DNA of 64,000 nt from an uncultured Prevotella sp. (GTDB lineage: Bacteria > Bacteroidota > Bacteroidia > Bacteroidales > Bacteroidaceae), in the NCBI GenBank assembly GCA_946540435.1, contig CAMNII010000004.1:1-64000 (forward strand), given 5' to 3'. Of this stretch, positions 7,482 to 16,842 are shown in pieces. Both the position numbers and the translations under genes were made by a program. Below the pieces are notes generated by a model. It made no database searches and was not told the origin of the DNA. It saw nothing but the letters and a program-made list of their open reading frames with translations. Positions within the stretch are counted from its first letter, which is position 1. The number at the start of each line of letters is the position of its first letter.

Positions 7482-8306
7482 TTATTGTTTAGACGAATAA
7501 TCGCGATAGGGCTGGTCGAGGTTGAGGTAGTGGAAGTTATGGCTGATGCGGTGCTGCTCGTCGGGCACCTGCATATAGTCGCCATAGACGCGCGTCAGAT
7601 AGTCGTCGGCATGTTCTACGCCCATCAGTTCGCAGTCTTCGAAGGTGACGGGCGTCGGAGTGCCATAGACCGCTTTTGGCATCACGCTGCTCAGCCGTGT
7701 GCAAGGCACGATGGTATAGGTGCTGGAGGTGAAGCTATGCCGATGGTACATGCGCGACATGCTGCGCTGTACGCTGTCGGCCCGGAACAGGCGCTGCACG
7801 AGCAGGGGTATCCATGAGCTGGGTCCGTGACCGTGCTTATACGGGTCGCGATGGAGCAGGTAGAGGATTTTGTTGTAGCAGTTGCCCCGGAAGTGTTCCC
7901 ACCGCTGTGAGAGTCTGTTGGCTGATGCGCCATCGATGGGGAAGATGTCGATATACACCCCTCCGAGGTAGTCGACATGGGCGCGCTCGATGAGTGTCGT
8001 CGAGGCATCCTGAATCTTTCCGATGCCTCCGAGAAAACGGGGGTCGGTCTCGTGGCATACGAACTCATAGGGTGCCGGCAGCCATTCCTTGGCATGACGG
8101 ATGAGGAGGTCGTACTCCGGCCTTGGCAGGGCGATGTCGATATCGTCGTCCCATGGAATAAATCCCTTGTGGCGCACGGCACCGAGGAGTGTTCCGTAGA
8201 CGAGGTAGTAATGCAGGTTGTGTTCGCGGCACACCAGATGGAAGTCGCGCAACATCCTGAGGATGTGCTGCTGCAGGGCGTGCATATCGTAGTTGGGCAT
8301 AGACAT
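7482..8306 (-). CDS. LicD-family phosphotransferase
   Basis: The protein has 274 residues. The LicD core is plain: YYLVYGTLLGAVRHKGFIPW followed by DDDIDIALPR, a nucleotidyltransferase-like metal site. Family members transfer phosphocholine or other phospho-substituents to cell-surface glycans such as teichoic acid, lipooligosaccharide or capsule. The stop and start codons overlap the upstream glycosyltransferase by one base (TAATG). Its place after two glycosyltransferases suggests it decorates the glycan they build. The substituent is unknown. Confidence 0.88.
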   Translation of the reverse strand: MSMPNYDMHALQQHILRMLRDFHLVCREHNLHYYLVYGTLLGAVRHKGFIPWDDDIDIALPRPEYDLLIRHAKEWLPAPYEFVCHETDPRFLGGIGKIQDASTTLIERAHVDYLGGVYIDIFPIDGASANRLSQRWEHFRGNCYNKILYLLHRDPYKHGHGPSSWIPLLVQRLFRADSVQRSMSRMYHRHSFTSSTYTIVPCTRLSSVMPKAVYGTPTPVTFEDCELMGVEHADDYLTRVYGDYMQVPDEQHRISHNFHYLNLDQPYRDYSSKQ

Positions 8307-9052
8307 TATCGTTTTGGACGTATTTTACACATGAACAGTTGGAAATAGAGTCGCGGCAACAGGCGGCACTGCCACCAGAGGGAGTCTACCTCGCGTACGA
8401 CCCGGATGTTGTCGCTGATGCCTGCGCCGCGGCGTGTGGCCGATACGCCCCCGGTGTCGAAGTTGGCAATGGCGAGGGGCAGCTGCACGAAACGGTCACC
8501 GGCCAGGAGGCGGGTCTTGAAGAATTTGAAGTCGGCCGAATAGGGATGACTGACGTCATAGGGATGGCTCCTCAGCAGTGCCGTCCGTATGAATGCCGAC
8601 TGATGGCAGAAGTACATACGGTGGGCATTGTGCGGCGGCTCAGCGACGACCACTCCCCTTCCCTCTTTGTACACATCGCCATAGATGACGGCCACGTCAT
8701 CGTCGTAGGGTCGGCAGAAGACGTGTTGAAGGGTGTCGTCGGCAAAGAACCTGTCGCCCGCATTCATAAACACCACCCACCGTCCGTTACACTGCTTCAC
8801 GGCCTTGTTCATGGCGTCATAGATGCCGTTGTCGGGTTCAGACAGCCATGAGAGTCGCGGCATGTCGAGATGCTGCAGATACTCCGTCGTACCATCGGCT
8901 GACGCTCCGTCGACGATGATGTGCTCGTAGTCAGTGAACGTCTGCGCAGCAACGCTTGCTACCGTCTGCTGCAGCAGTGGCAGTGCGTTGCGGCATACGG
9001 TGACCACCGACACCATGGGTTGTGGGGTTCTGATGTCATCGGTATTCGTCAT
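8306..9052 (-). CDS. Family 2 glycosyltransferase
   Basis: The product has 248 residues. The GT-A fold begins with MVSVVTVCRNALPLLQQTVA, includes the nucleotide-sugar site EHIIVDGASADGTTEYLQ, and then an acidic metal motif in FMNAGDRFFADD. There are no clear membrane segments, so it is a cytoplasmic enzyme adding a sugar to a membrane-bound acceptor. It overlaps the upstream GT4 gene by 4 bases and the downstream LicD gene by 1. The acceptor and donor are not predictable. Confidence 0.88.
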   Translation of the reverse strand: MTNTDDIRTPQPMVSVVTVCRNALPLLQQTVASVAAQTFTDYEHIIVDGASADGTTEYLQHLDMPRLSWLSEPDNGIYDAMNKAVKQCNGRWVVFMNAGDRFFADDTLQHVFCRPYDDDVAVIYGDVYKEGRGVVVAEPPHNAHRMYFCHQSAFIRTALLRSHPYDVSHPYSADFKFFKTRLLAGDRFVQLPLAIANFDTGGVSATRRGAGISDNIRVVREVDSLWWQCRLLPRLYFQLFMCKIRPKR

Positions 9053-10188
9053 GGCAAGGACAACACTTTATGGTATTCGTCAATCACTTGGCGGGCGACA
9101 TCGGCATTCTCGAACCGCCGCACATACTCGCGGCTCTTTGCCACACGCTCATCGCGCTCATCGATGGCACGGATGATGGCATCGGCCATTGCCCGGTCGT
9201 CGTCGGGGTCGACATAGAGGCTCCAGGGTCCGCCAGCCTCTTCGAGACACGACCCTGTGGCAGCCACCACGGGCAGTCCGCTCTGGATGCCTTCGATAAT
9301 CGGTATGCCAAAGCCTTCGTAGCGTGAGGGGTAGACGAAAGCCTCGGCCATCTGGTAGATGGCAGGCAGCGCATCGTTGGGAACGCCGTGGAGCATCAGC
9401 ACCCGCTGTTGCAGTCCCTGCTCACGGACGTAGCGCCGTATCTCCTCGGCATACCGTGTGGGGCGTCCGACGATGACGAGCGACATCTCGTCGGGCAGGT
9501 GGCGCAGGGCTTTCACGGCGAGGAGCACATTCTTCCGTTCCTCGACGGTTCCAACGTTCAGGATATATCGTGACGGCAGGTTGTATTCGGCATGGATCTT
9601 CAGGCATACCGTCTCGTCGGCATGATGGGCAAATCGGGTTCCGCAGCTCTGATAGACGATGTCGATGCGATCCTCGGGGAATTGTCCGTAGTGCAGGATG
9701 TCGCGCTTGGTGCATTCGCTGATGGCGATGATGCGGTCGGCCTCTTGGAGTGTGCGGAGGAACTTCCGGCGATAGAGCATGACGTCCCACCAGTGGTAGT
9801 ATTCCGGATGTCGCAGGAAGATGAGGTCGTGGATGGTCACCACGCTACGGATGCCCGCTGCCTTGAGACCTACGGGCAGTTCGCCGGACAGGCCGTGGAA
9901 GAGTTCCACGCCGTCGGCCTTCAGGTCGGCAACGATGCCCCTGCTGCGCCATCGTGCCGCCATTCCCAGCTTGCCGTTCAACGGCAGTGGCTGTGCGGGT
10001 GTCACGAATGCCACGTTGTCTCTTGCCTCCACCTGTCGGCGCAGCTGTTCGTCGCCCATGTCAGCAACATAGAGCCGCCACTCGTCGGCGGTATTGAGTG
10101 CCGACAGCGCATTGACCAGTGTGCGGCCATAGCTGCCCAGTCCCGTGTGGTTGTGTACTATCCGTTTGGCATCAAATCCTATCTTCAT
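9049..10188 (-). CDS. Family 4 glycosyltransferase
   Basis: The product has 379 residues with a GT-B fold. The N-terminus MKIGFDAKRIVHNHTGLGSY has the glycine-rich acceptor loop. The C-terminal half has YILNVGTVEERKNVLLAVKA and the donor-binding EAFVYPSRYEGFGIPIIEG (EX7E-type). Such enzymes retain the sugar anomeric configuration and act at the cytoplasmic membrane face in lipopolysaccharide or capsule synthesis. About 60 bases separate it from the acyltransferase gene upstream. That gap holds a low-complexity CTCAACTT-rich stretch rather than an obvious promoter. Confidence 0.88.
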   Translation of the reverse strand: MKIGFDAKRIVHNHTGLGSYGRTLVNALSALNTADEWRLYVADMGDEQLRRQVEARDNVAFVTPAQPLPLNGKLGMAARWRSRGIVADLKADGVELFHGLSGELPVGLKAAGIRSVVTIHDLIFLRHPEYYHWWDVMLYRRKFLRTLQEADRIIAISECTKRDILHYGQFPEDRIDIVYQSCGTRFAHHADETVCLKIHAEYNLPSRYILNVGTVEERKNVLLAVKALRHLPDEMSLVIVGRPTRYAEEIRRYVREQGLQQRVLMLHGVPNDALPAIYQMAEAFVYPSRYEGFGIPIIEGIQSGLPVVAATGSCLEEAGGPWSLYVDPDDDRAMADAIIRAIDERDERVAKSREYVRRFENADVARQVIDEYHKVLSLP

Positions 10189-10249
10189 CGTCCTAACTCA
10201 ATAAACTCTCAACTTGAAACTCTCAACTTTTATCTTTTATCTTTCAACT
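10189..10249. repeat. Low-complexity CTCAACTT repeats
   Basis: The short spacer between the acyltransferase and GT4 genes contains repeated ACTCTCAACTT words and T-rich sequence. No promoter box was recognised. Confidence 0.5.
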
Positions 10250-11185
10250 TTACAATATTCCCTTTCCTATCACCTTTCCGTCGCGATATTCAAACCGCCG
10301 GTTGAACTCCTCGCGTGTCCGTTTCCATCGGTTATGGCTCCATAGGTAGTACTGCGGTGCGCGCCGGATGGTATTCTCCAGTTCCCGGAAGTACCGGTCG
10401 GTGATGTCCCACTGCTGCGCCTCTTCCGGATGGTCGGTGATGAGCCGGATCTCACACGTATAATACCCTCGTCGCACGCGCCGCATGTCGCCATAGAACA
10501 CGGCATGTCCCACCTTTCTGACGATGCGCTCGACTCCCGTGAGCACGGGGGTGTCGTGATGGAGGAAGTCCACCCAGTGGTGGATATTCACCCAGTGCGG
10601 GCACTGGTCGGAGATATATCCTATTGCGACGACCGTTCCCTCCTGCTGGAAGCGTACGATTTCGCGAAGGGTATCGTTCATGGCGATGCACCGTGAATGG
10701 AAGTGCTGCCGTAATTTCAGGAACAGGCGGTTGGTGGCCTCGTTCTCCAGCGGGTGGTATATCTGTCCGCACTGTACCTGTTCCGGGACCCACAGCGGGA
10801 GTGAGGTGAGCCACTCCCAGTTGCCATAGTGTCCGAGATAGATGGCGCACGACTGTCCGCTGTTGAGTACACGGTTTATCTCTTCCATTCCCGTGAATGT
10901 CATCCGGCGCTTGAGTTGCCCGGCACTCATCGATGCCAGCTTGATGGTCTCGAAGAAATAGTCGCAGAAGTAGCGGTAGAAGTCCCGCTCGATCTGCAGC
11001 TGTTCCTCCTTGCTCTTTTCGGGGAAGGAGGAGGCGATATTCTTTCTGATGACCTTCCGGCGGTAGTGCAGCAGGTGGGCGACGATGAGATAGGTGATGT
11101 CGCTCATCACATAGAGCACCCGCAGGGGTAGCAGCGAGAGCAGATAGCACAGGGCGTAGAGGGTATGGAATGCGATAGTGTTCAT
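10250..11185 (-). CDS. Lipid A biosynthesis-type acyltransferase (LpxL/HtrB family)
   Basis: The protein has 311 residues. An N-terminal hydrophobic segment (about 5-40) anchors it to the membrane. The catalytic HX4E motif is seen in YLGHYGNWEW. Further blocks such as YISDQCP and YYLWSHNRWK near the C-terminus match the family. These enzymes transfer a secondary acyl chain to the lipid A precursor, and Bacteroidota relatives may also act on other lipids. It overlaps the LtaS-like gene by 4 bases, placing it in the same translationally coupled cluster with the MsbA-like exporter. Confidence 0.88.
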   Translation of the reverse strand: MNTIAFHTLYALCYLLSLLPLRVLYVMSDITYLIVAHLLHYRRKVIRKNIASSFPEKSKEEQLQIERDFYRYFCDYFFETIKLASMSAGQLKRRMTFTGMEEINRVLNSGQSCAIYLGHYGNWEWLTSLPLWVPEQVQCGQIYHPLENEATNRLFLKLRQHFHSRCIAMNDTLREIVRFQQEGTVVAIGYISDQCPHWVNIHHWVDFLHHDTPVLTGVERIVRKVGHAVFYGDMRRVRRGYYTCEIRLITDHPEEAQQWDITDRYFRELENTIRRAPQYYLWSHNRWKRTREEFNRRFEYRDGKVIGKGIL

Positions 11186-13233
11186 TTCAGTTGGTCGTTC
11201 ACCATTCTGTACATATACTGATAGATGATGGCTTTCAGCTCGTTCTCCATCTGCTGCAGCAGTGCCTTGTCGACGGTGGCGACGATGTTGTGGCGCATGG
11301 TGCGGTCGGAGAGCCGATAGACGGCCTTTGTCTTTGTGCCGTCGAACTGGATGACATATCCGTTTTTGACATACTGGTAGTTGCCGTTAAGGTAGTTTAC
11401 GGCGAAGGTTTCGGCAGGCGGTGTGCGGAGCAGGTCGTTGCCGAAGGCCATGTACGGCTTGTCGTAGCCGATGATGCCGAGCAGTGTGGGCATGATGTCG
11501 ATCTGCTGGGCAACGGCATCGACGGTGCCGCGTGGCAGCCGCCCGGAGGGGTCGAAGATGATGATTGGAGCAGCATAGGTTCCGATGTCCGAGCGGAACT
11601 CGTCGTGGCAGGTCTGGTTGGTATGGTCGCAGGTAATCACGAAGACGGTGTTGCCGTACCACGGCTGCCTGCGGGCGGTTTCAAAGAACCGTCCGATGGC
11701 CATATCGGTATAGCGTATGCACTTATGGATGGGCAGCGTCTCCTCCTTGAAGATGTCGCGATACTGCTCGGGCACGGCGAAGGGATGGTGTGAGGAGACG
11801 GTGAAGAGAGCTGTCATGAAGGGTTCCTTCATCTCTGTCATCTTCGTGCAGTAATACTGCAGGAAGGGTTCGTCCCAGATGCCCCAGTGACGGTCGAAGT
11901 CGGCTGTTCCGCCGAAGCGCGTGTCGGCCTCGTAGTCCTGCCGCCCGTAGTAGTCGGCAAATCCAATCTTGTTGGCAAAGGCCAGGAAGCCCATCGACCC
12001 TCTGTTGGCCCCATGGAAGAAGGCGGTGTGATAGCCTTCGCCGGCGAGCAGCCCAGCGATGCCGATATAGGTGTTCATCGATGCCGGTGTGAGGACGAAG
12101 GGTTCTACGAACATGGGTATGCTGCAGAGTACCGACGGCATGCCGTCGATGGATTTCTTTCCGTTGGCAAAGGCATTCGTGAAGGTGAGGCTCTCTCCGA
12201 TGAGTTGGTCAACGTGGGGCGTATATCCCTTGTAGGTGCCGCCGTCGAGGTCTTTGTTCAGAGCCCCGATGTATTCCCTTCCGAAGCTCTCGACGATGAT
12301 GACGACGATGTTCGGCCGCGGGTTGAGGGCTGTAAGGGTGTCACCGGCAAGGGTATTGAGGGTGTCGGCCGTGATTGATGTCGCCAGGGTGTCGGTGGGT
12401 GCCGTAGCGTTATGGACAGGCGAGAAGATGGTTGCTGCCTCGTCGATGCTATGGAAATAATCAGGCACTTGGAAGACGCTTTTCCCGATGGTTCGGATGA
12501 GGGCGAAGGGTGTGTTCAGCACGATGGCACACTCCGTGGGTCGCTGAACATACTGGTTGGCGTTATTGATGGTGATGGGTCGGATGCCGGTGCTCAGTCC
12601 GCCGCGGATACCCCCTACGACGAGGGGCACGGCAGCCAGGAGGAAGAACAGATACATTCCGGCGAAGGTCAGCCGTCGCCGGTGTGTACGGAAATATTTC
12701 TTCTCGGTCAGCGGCATGACATAGAGCTTGCTTGTCAGCCATACCAATGCCACGGCCAGCAGTACCAGGTACCAGTGGCTGAGGAGTTCCGTGAGGAAGA
12801 TGCCTCCGAGGTTTCCTTCTGCGGAGAATTCCTGGAAGACGCTTGTCGTCGTCCGGCGGAGGGTATAGGGGAAATAGACGGAGTCGCAGAGGTTGACGAC
12901 GAGTGCGATGCTGTTGATGACAACGAAGAGTCCTTTGCAGAAGCGGTGATAGGCGGGGGTCTCCTTGCCATACCAGGGGAGCAGCATGAGTACGAGCCAC
13001 AGCATGTTGGTATAGAGGATGGCGGCGCGGTCGAACATATATCCTCCCTGTGCCATGGTCAGGAGAGCTGCCGAAGAGAAGTCGCTGTCGGCGAAGAGGC
13101 TTCTGTTTTCCAGGACGAACTCCACCCGTGCGACGAAGTACAGGCCGAGGGCCAGCAGCAGGTCGGCCAGGAGTGCCAGGAGCGGTCCCAGTGGTGTATG
13201 CAGGATGGTCGCTTTGTTTGTCTTCATGGTCAT
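11182..13233 (-). CDS. LTA synthase-like sulfatase-fold membrane transferase
   Basis: The product has 683 residues. Five N-terminal membrane segments (within about 1-215) precede a large extracytoplasmic domain of the alkaline phosphatase/sulfatase fold. The metal-binding start IVVIIVESFGREYIG and the nucleophile region FANGKKSIDGMPSVL are visible, and the later EFRSDIGTYAAPIIIFDPSG resembles LtaS. Family members move phosphoglycerol or phosphoethanolamine from phospholipid to a surface glycan or lipid. In a Gram-negative the substrate may be lipid A or a surface glycan. It overlaps its neighbours on both sides by 4 bases. Confidence 0.85.
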   Translation of the reverse strand: MTMKTNKATILHTPLGPLLALLADLLLALGLYFVARVEFVLENRSLFADSDFSSAALLTMAQGGYMFDRAAILYTNMLWLVLMLLPWYGKETPAYHRFCKGLFVVINSIALVVNLCDSVYFPYTLRRTTTSVFQEFSAEGNLGGIFLTELLSHWYLVLLAVALVWLTSKLYVMPLTEKKYFRTHRRRLTFAGMYLFFLLAAVPLVVGGIRGGLSTGIRPITINNANQYVQRPTECAIVLNTPFALIRTIGKSVFQVPDYFHSIDEAATIFSPVHNATAPTDTLATSITADTLNTLAGDTLTALNPRPNIVVIIVESFGREYIGALNKDLDGGTYKGYTPHVDQLIGESLTFTNAFANGKKSIDGMPSVLCSIPMFVEPFVLTPASMNTYIGIAGLLAGEGYHTAFFHGANRGSMGFLAFANKIGFADYYGRQDYEADTRFGGTADFDRHWGIWDEPFLQYYCTKMTEMKEPFMTALFTVSSHHPFAVPEQYRDIFKEETLPIHKCIRYTDMAIGRFFETARRQPWYGNTVFVITCDHTNQTCHDEFRSDIGTYAAPIIIFDPSGRLPRGTVDAVAQQIDIMPTLLGIIGYDKPYMAFGNDLLRTPPAETFAVNYLNGNYQYVKNGYVIQFDGTKTKAVYRLSDRTMRHNIVATVDKALLQQMENELKAIIYQYMYRMVNDQLK

Positions 13234-15059
13234 ATCTGTTGCATGTCGTGCAGCCGTTTGTAGTAGCCTTCTTGTGCGATGAGCTCGTCGTGGGTTCCAC
13301 TCTCTACGATGCGTCCTTCATGGAGCACGTAGATGGTGTCGGCATTGCGAATGGTGGAGAGCCGGTGGGCAATGGCGACGGTGGTGCGTGTCTTCATCAG
13401 CCTTTCGAGTGCGTCCTGCACCAGCCGTTCGCTCTCGGTGTCGAGGGCGGAGGTGGCTTCGTCGAGGATGAGGATTGGCGGGTTCTTCAGGATGGCCCGT
13501 GCGATGCTGACACGTTGCCGCTGTCCTCCCGAGAGTCGGCTGCCGCGGTCGCCGATGCCGGTGTCGAAGCCATGTTCTGACTCGGTGATGAAGTCGTAGG
13601 CATTGGCGATGCGTGCTGCCTGTTCCACCTCTTCCTTGGTGGCTGTCTCGACGCCGAAGGTGATATTGTTGTAGAAAGTGTCGTTGAAGAGGATGGCTTC
13701 CTGGTTGACGTTGCCGATGAGTGCCCTGAGGTCGTGGACGCCGAGGTCGCGCACGTTGATGCCGTCGATGAGCACCTCACCCTCCTGCACGTCGTAGTAG
13801 CGTGGTATGAGGTCGACGAGTGTGGACTTTCCGCTGCCGCTCTGTCCTACCAGTGCGATGGTCTTTCCCTTTGGTATGACGAGGTTGATGTTGCGGAGCA
13901 CCCATTGGTCGGCATATCTGAAGCTGACGTTGCGGAACTCTATCTGATGCTGGAAGTCGGTGATATGGCGGGGTTGGTCAGGATCCTGTATGGCAATTTC
14001 AGCCTGCAGGATTTTGTCGATGCGCTCCATGGAAGCCAGTCCCTTGGGAATGCTGTACCCTGCCTTTGAGAAGTCTTTCAGGGGCTGTATGATGCTGTAG
14101 AGGATGACCATGTAATAGACAAAGATGGAGCCGTCGAGCACATGCTGGTTGAGCACGAGCATGCCTCCGAACCACATCACCACGACAATCATCACCGTCC
14201 CGAGAAATTCCGACATGGGGTGGGCCAGCTGCTGCCGCGTGTTCACACGCATGATCTGCCGACGGTATTCGGTGTTGATGCGGTTGAAGCGGTCGTTCAT
14301 CTTCTCTTCGGCACAGAAAGCCTTGATGATGCGCAGTCCGCCGAGCGTCTCCTCCACCTGGCTCATCGTGTCGCTCCAGAGTGTCTGTGCCTTGATGCTG
14401 CGGGCTTTCAGCCGTCGGCCCACCAACCCCATGAACCATCCGAAGACGGGCACGAAGAGGATGGTGAACAGGGTGAGCTGCCACGAGATGAAGATGAGCA
14501 TGCCGAAATAGACGAGGATGAGGATGGGGTTTTTGAACAGCATGTCGAGCGATGCCATGATGGAGTTCTCCACTTCCTGCACATCGCCGCTCATGCGTGC
14601 GATGATGTCGCCCTTGCGCTCCTCGGAGAAGAACCCCAGCGAGAGGGAGGTGATTTTCCGGTATAGCTGGTTGCGGATGTCGCGCACCACACCGGTACGG
14701 ATGGGGATGATTGTTGCCGACGAGAGGAAGTAGGCTCCCGTCTTGAGGAAGGTCATCACCATGAGCACCACACCGATGATGAGCAGTGTGGTGGTGGCTC
14801 CGGTGAGGTCGATGAGCCTGTTGACATAGTAGTTCATGTTGTTGAGCAACACGTCCTGCACATCGGCCCAGTCCCATTCCATCAGCGTGACGGCCTTCTC
14901 TGTCTGCCCGGTCTGGAACAGGATGTTCAGCATGGGCACGAGGGTGGCAAAAGAAAAGATATTAAGTACTGCCGACAGGATGTTGAACACCACCGACAGT
15001 ATCAGATATTTCCTGTAGGGCGGGATGAACCGCCTTAACACCTGTATGAATTCTTTCAT
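13230..15059 (-). CDS. MsbA-like ABC transporter, fused permease and ATPase
   Basis: About 609 residues from the ATG at 15057-15059 (MKEFIQVLRRFIPPYRKYL). An in-frame upstream ATG at 15095 lies inside the promoter and is rejected. Six membrane helices fill about 20-320. The ATPase domain has Walker A GQSGSGKST, signature LSGGQRQRVSIARA and Walker B ILILDEATSALD. It is a half-transporter acting as a homodimer. Together with the acyltransferase and LtaS-like genes that follow with 4-base overlaps, it is probably a flippase for lipid A or another envelope lipid. It is the first gene of the long minus-strand cluster. Confidence 0.9.
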   Translation of the reverse strand: MKEFIQVLRRFIPPYRKYLILSVVFNILSAVLNIFSFATLVPMLNILFQTGQTEKAVTLMEWDWADVQDVLLNNMNYYVNRLIDLTGATTTLLIIGVVLMVMTFLKTGAYFLSSATIIPIRTGVVRDIRNQLYRKITSLSLGFFSEERKGDIIARMSGDVQEVENSIMASLDMLFKNPILILVYFGMLIFISWQLTLFTILFVPVFGWFMGLVGRRLKARSIKAQTLWSDTMSQVEETLGGLRIIKAFCAEEKMNDRFNRINTEYRRQIMRVNTRQQLAHPMSEFLGTVMIVVVMWFGGMLVLNQHVLDGSIFVYYMVILYSIIQPLKDFSKAGYSIPKGLASMERIDKILQAEIAIQDPDQPRHITDFQHQIEFRNVSFRYADQWVLRNINLVIPKGKTIALVGQSGSGKSTLVDLIPRYYDVQEGEVLIDGINVRDLGVHDLRALIGNVNQEAILFNDTFYNNITFGVETATKEEVEQAARIANAYDFITESEHGFDTGIGDRGSRLSGGQRQRVSIARAILKNPPILILDEATSALDTESERLVQDALERLMKTRTTVAIAHRLSTIRNADTIYVLHEGRIVESGTHDELIAQEGYYKRLHDMQQI

Positions 15060-15067
15060 CTCAAATG

Positions 15068-15098
15068 CAAAGGTAGTGCAAAAAGCAGACAACACAAA
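15068..15098 (-). promoter_or_regulatory. Promoter of the envelope cluster
   Basis: On the minus strand TTTG (15095-15098), a 19-bp spacer and TACCTTTG (15068-15075) form a perfect Bacteroidota promoter. Only 8 bases separate the box from the ATG at 15059, so the transcript should have almost no 5' leader. Confidence 0.8.
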
Positions 15099-15163
15099 AT
15101 AAATTAAGGTTTTTTGATATACTCCCTTAATTTCCTGCGGTTGTCATGGAGGCTCACCGTTGG

Positions 15164-16825
15164 TTAATACTCGAAAATGCTGCCGCCGAGGAATTCGCGC
15201 AGCAGACTGGTGGGGGGCAACGAGTCGTAGGAGAGTTTCGGGAGGTAGCTCAGGAACTTGCGCAGCCGATAGGCCTCGGCATATTCCGGGCAGTCTTCCC
15301 TGACTTCTTCCAGGATGGGTTCTGCCTGGCTCTTGATGACGGCAAGCTCGTAGATCATGGCGGTGTTGAACATCACGTCGGCCTGTTCCTGGAAGGGGAA
15401 TATCCATCGGTTCTCACCTCTTCTCACGCTGGGCCACCGACGGATGGTGTCGGTTGCCGAGCAGCCACGGTATTTATAGTCGCGGATGATGCGTCGCAGC
15501 AGCCGGTTGTCGGTGGTGGGGATGTAGTTGTGGGTGTCGAGGAGGATGGTGGTCAGTGCCGAGGCGTAGACGCGGAACTTCATATTGTCGGGGATTTGTG
15601 CGGTGAGCTCGGGGTTCAGGGCATGGATACCTTCGACGACGAGAACGTCGTTGGCCTGTAGCTGCAGGCGCGGTCCGTCTTCGCTTTGTCCGGTCTGGAA
15701 GTTATAGTGGGGCATCTGCACCTCCTCGCCGCGGAACAGTGCGGCCAAGTGCTTGTTGAGCAGTGGGATGTTCAGGGCGTGTAGGTGTTCGTAGTCGAAG
15801 TCGCCAGAGGCATCGCGCGGGGTATGCTCCCGGTCAACGAAATAGTCGTCGAGCGAGATCTGCACGGGGCGTATGCCGTGGGTGAGCAGTTGCACGGAGA
15901 TACGCTTGCAGGTGGTGGTCTTTCCGCTTGATGACGGTCCTGCGATGAGCACCATGCGCACGTCCTTGCGCTGGGCGATGAGGTCGCCGATATGTGCTAT
16001 CTTCCTCTCTTGCAGTGCTTCCGCTACATTGATGATGGTGTTGGCATAACCGTTCTTCACGGCTTCGTTGAAGGCTCCGATGGTTCCGATGCCGAGGATG
16101 TTCTGCCACTGATGGTGCTCGCGGAAGATCTCGAACATCTTATCCTGTCGGATCAGTTCACCCAGATGGTCGGGGTCGTCGGCAGCGGGCAGCTGCAGGA
16201 GGGCACCGTCGTAGTAGGGCACGAGGTCGAAGAGGGTCAGCTGGCTGGTGTTGGTCAGCATGGCGCCGTAGAAGTAGTCCACGTAGCCGTCGATCTCGTA
16301 ATAGGTGGTATAGAGTTTCCCCACGGTCTCGAGGAGTTGTACCTTTGAGCGTGTGCCGAGGTCGCGGAACATCTTCTTCACCTCTTCCGTGGGTGCTTCG
16401 TGGCGTCGGATGGGCAGCGCGGCATCGACGATCTGCTGCATGCGGCGGCGCAGGCGGCTGACATCGTCGGCTGTCACCTGATGGCCGAGCTTCAGGTCGC
16501 AGTAGTAGCCGTTGCTCACGGGAATATCGATGACCACCGACGCCCGTCCCTGATACTCGTCGTGCACGGCCTTGGCGAGTACGAAGAAGAGCGTGCGCAT
16601 GTAGGTGCGTCGCCCGGAGGGATGGGTGATGTCGAAGTATTCGATGTCGGCATTTTGATAGAGGCGGGTATGCATGCCCTCCACCTTGTTGTTGATCTGT
16701 GCGATGAGGGGTGGGCGTTCCATGTCCACGCCGAAGGTTTCGTAGCACTCTTCGAGTGAGGAGCCCACGGGGATGTCGCGTTTCTGACTGTTGTTCTTAC
16801 ACCGGATGGTCAGTAGTTCTTTCAT
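15164..16825 (-). CDS. TGS-domain nucleoside kinase (uridine kinase-like)
   Basis: The protein has 553 residues. An N-terminal TGS/threonyl-tRNA-synthetase-like part (about 1-250) includes the HxxxH-type region of such fusions. The C-terminal P-loop kinase domain has Walker A in MVLIAGPSSSGKTTTCKR, then ISLDDYFVDRE and VLVVEGIHALNP, as in uridine kinase and phosphoribulokinase. It probably phosphorylates a nucleoside in pyrimidine salvage. The role of the TGS half is unknown. It starts 17 bases after the dsbD-like stop codon and is likely in the same operon. Confidence 0.85.
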   Translation of the reverse strand: MKELLTIRCKNNSQKRDIPVGSSLEECYETFGVDMERPPLIAQINNKVEGMHTRLYQNADIEYFDITHPSGRRTYMRTLFFVLAKAVHDEYQGRASVVIDIPVSNGYYCDLKLGHQVTADDVSRLRRRMQQIVDAALPIRRHEAPTEEVKKMFRDLGTRSKVQLLETVGKLYTTYYEIDGYVDYFYGAMLTNTSQLTLFDLVPYYDGALLQLPAADDPDHLGELIRQDKMFEIFREHHQWQNILGIGTIGAFNEAVKNGYANTIINVAEALQERKIAHIGDLIAQRKDVRMVLIAGPSSSGKTTTCKRISVQLLTHGIRPVQISLDDYFVDREHTPRDASGDFDYEHLHALNIPLLNKHLAALFRGEEVQMPHYNFQTGQSEDGPRLQLQANDVLVVEGIHALNPELTAQIPDNMKFRVYASALTTILLDTHNYIPTTDNRLLRRIIRDYKYRGCSATDTIRRWPSVRRGENRWIFPFQEQADVMFNTAMIYELAVIKSQAEPILEEVREDCPEYAEAYRLRKFLSYLPKLSYDSLPPTSLLREFLGGSIFEY

Positions 16826-16842
16826 CTTCTCAGTATGTCTGT

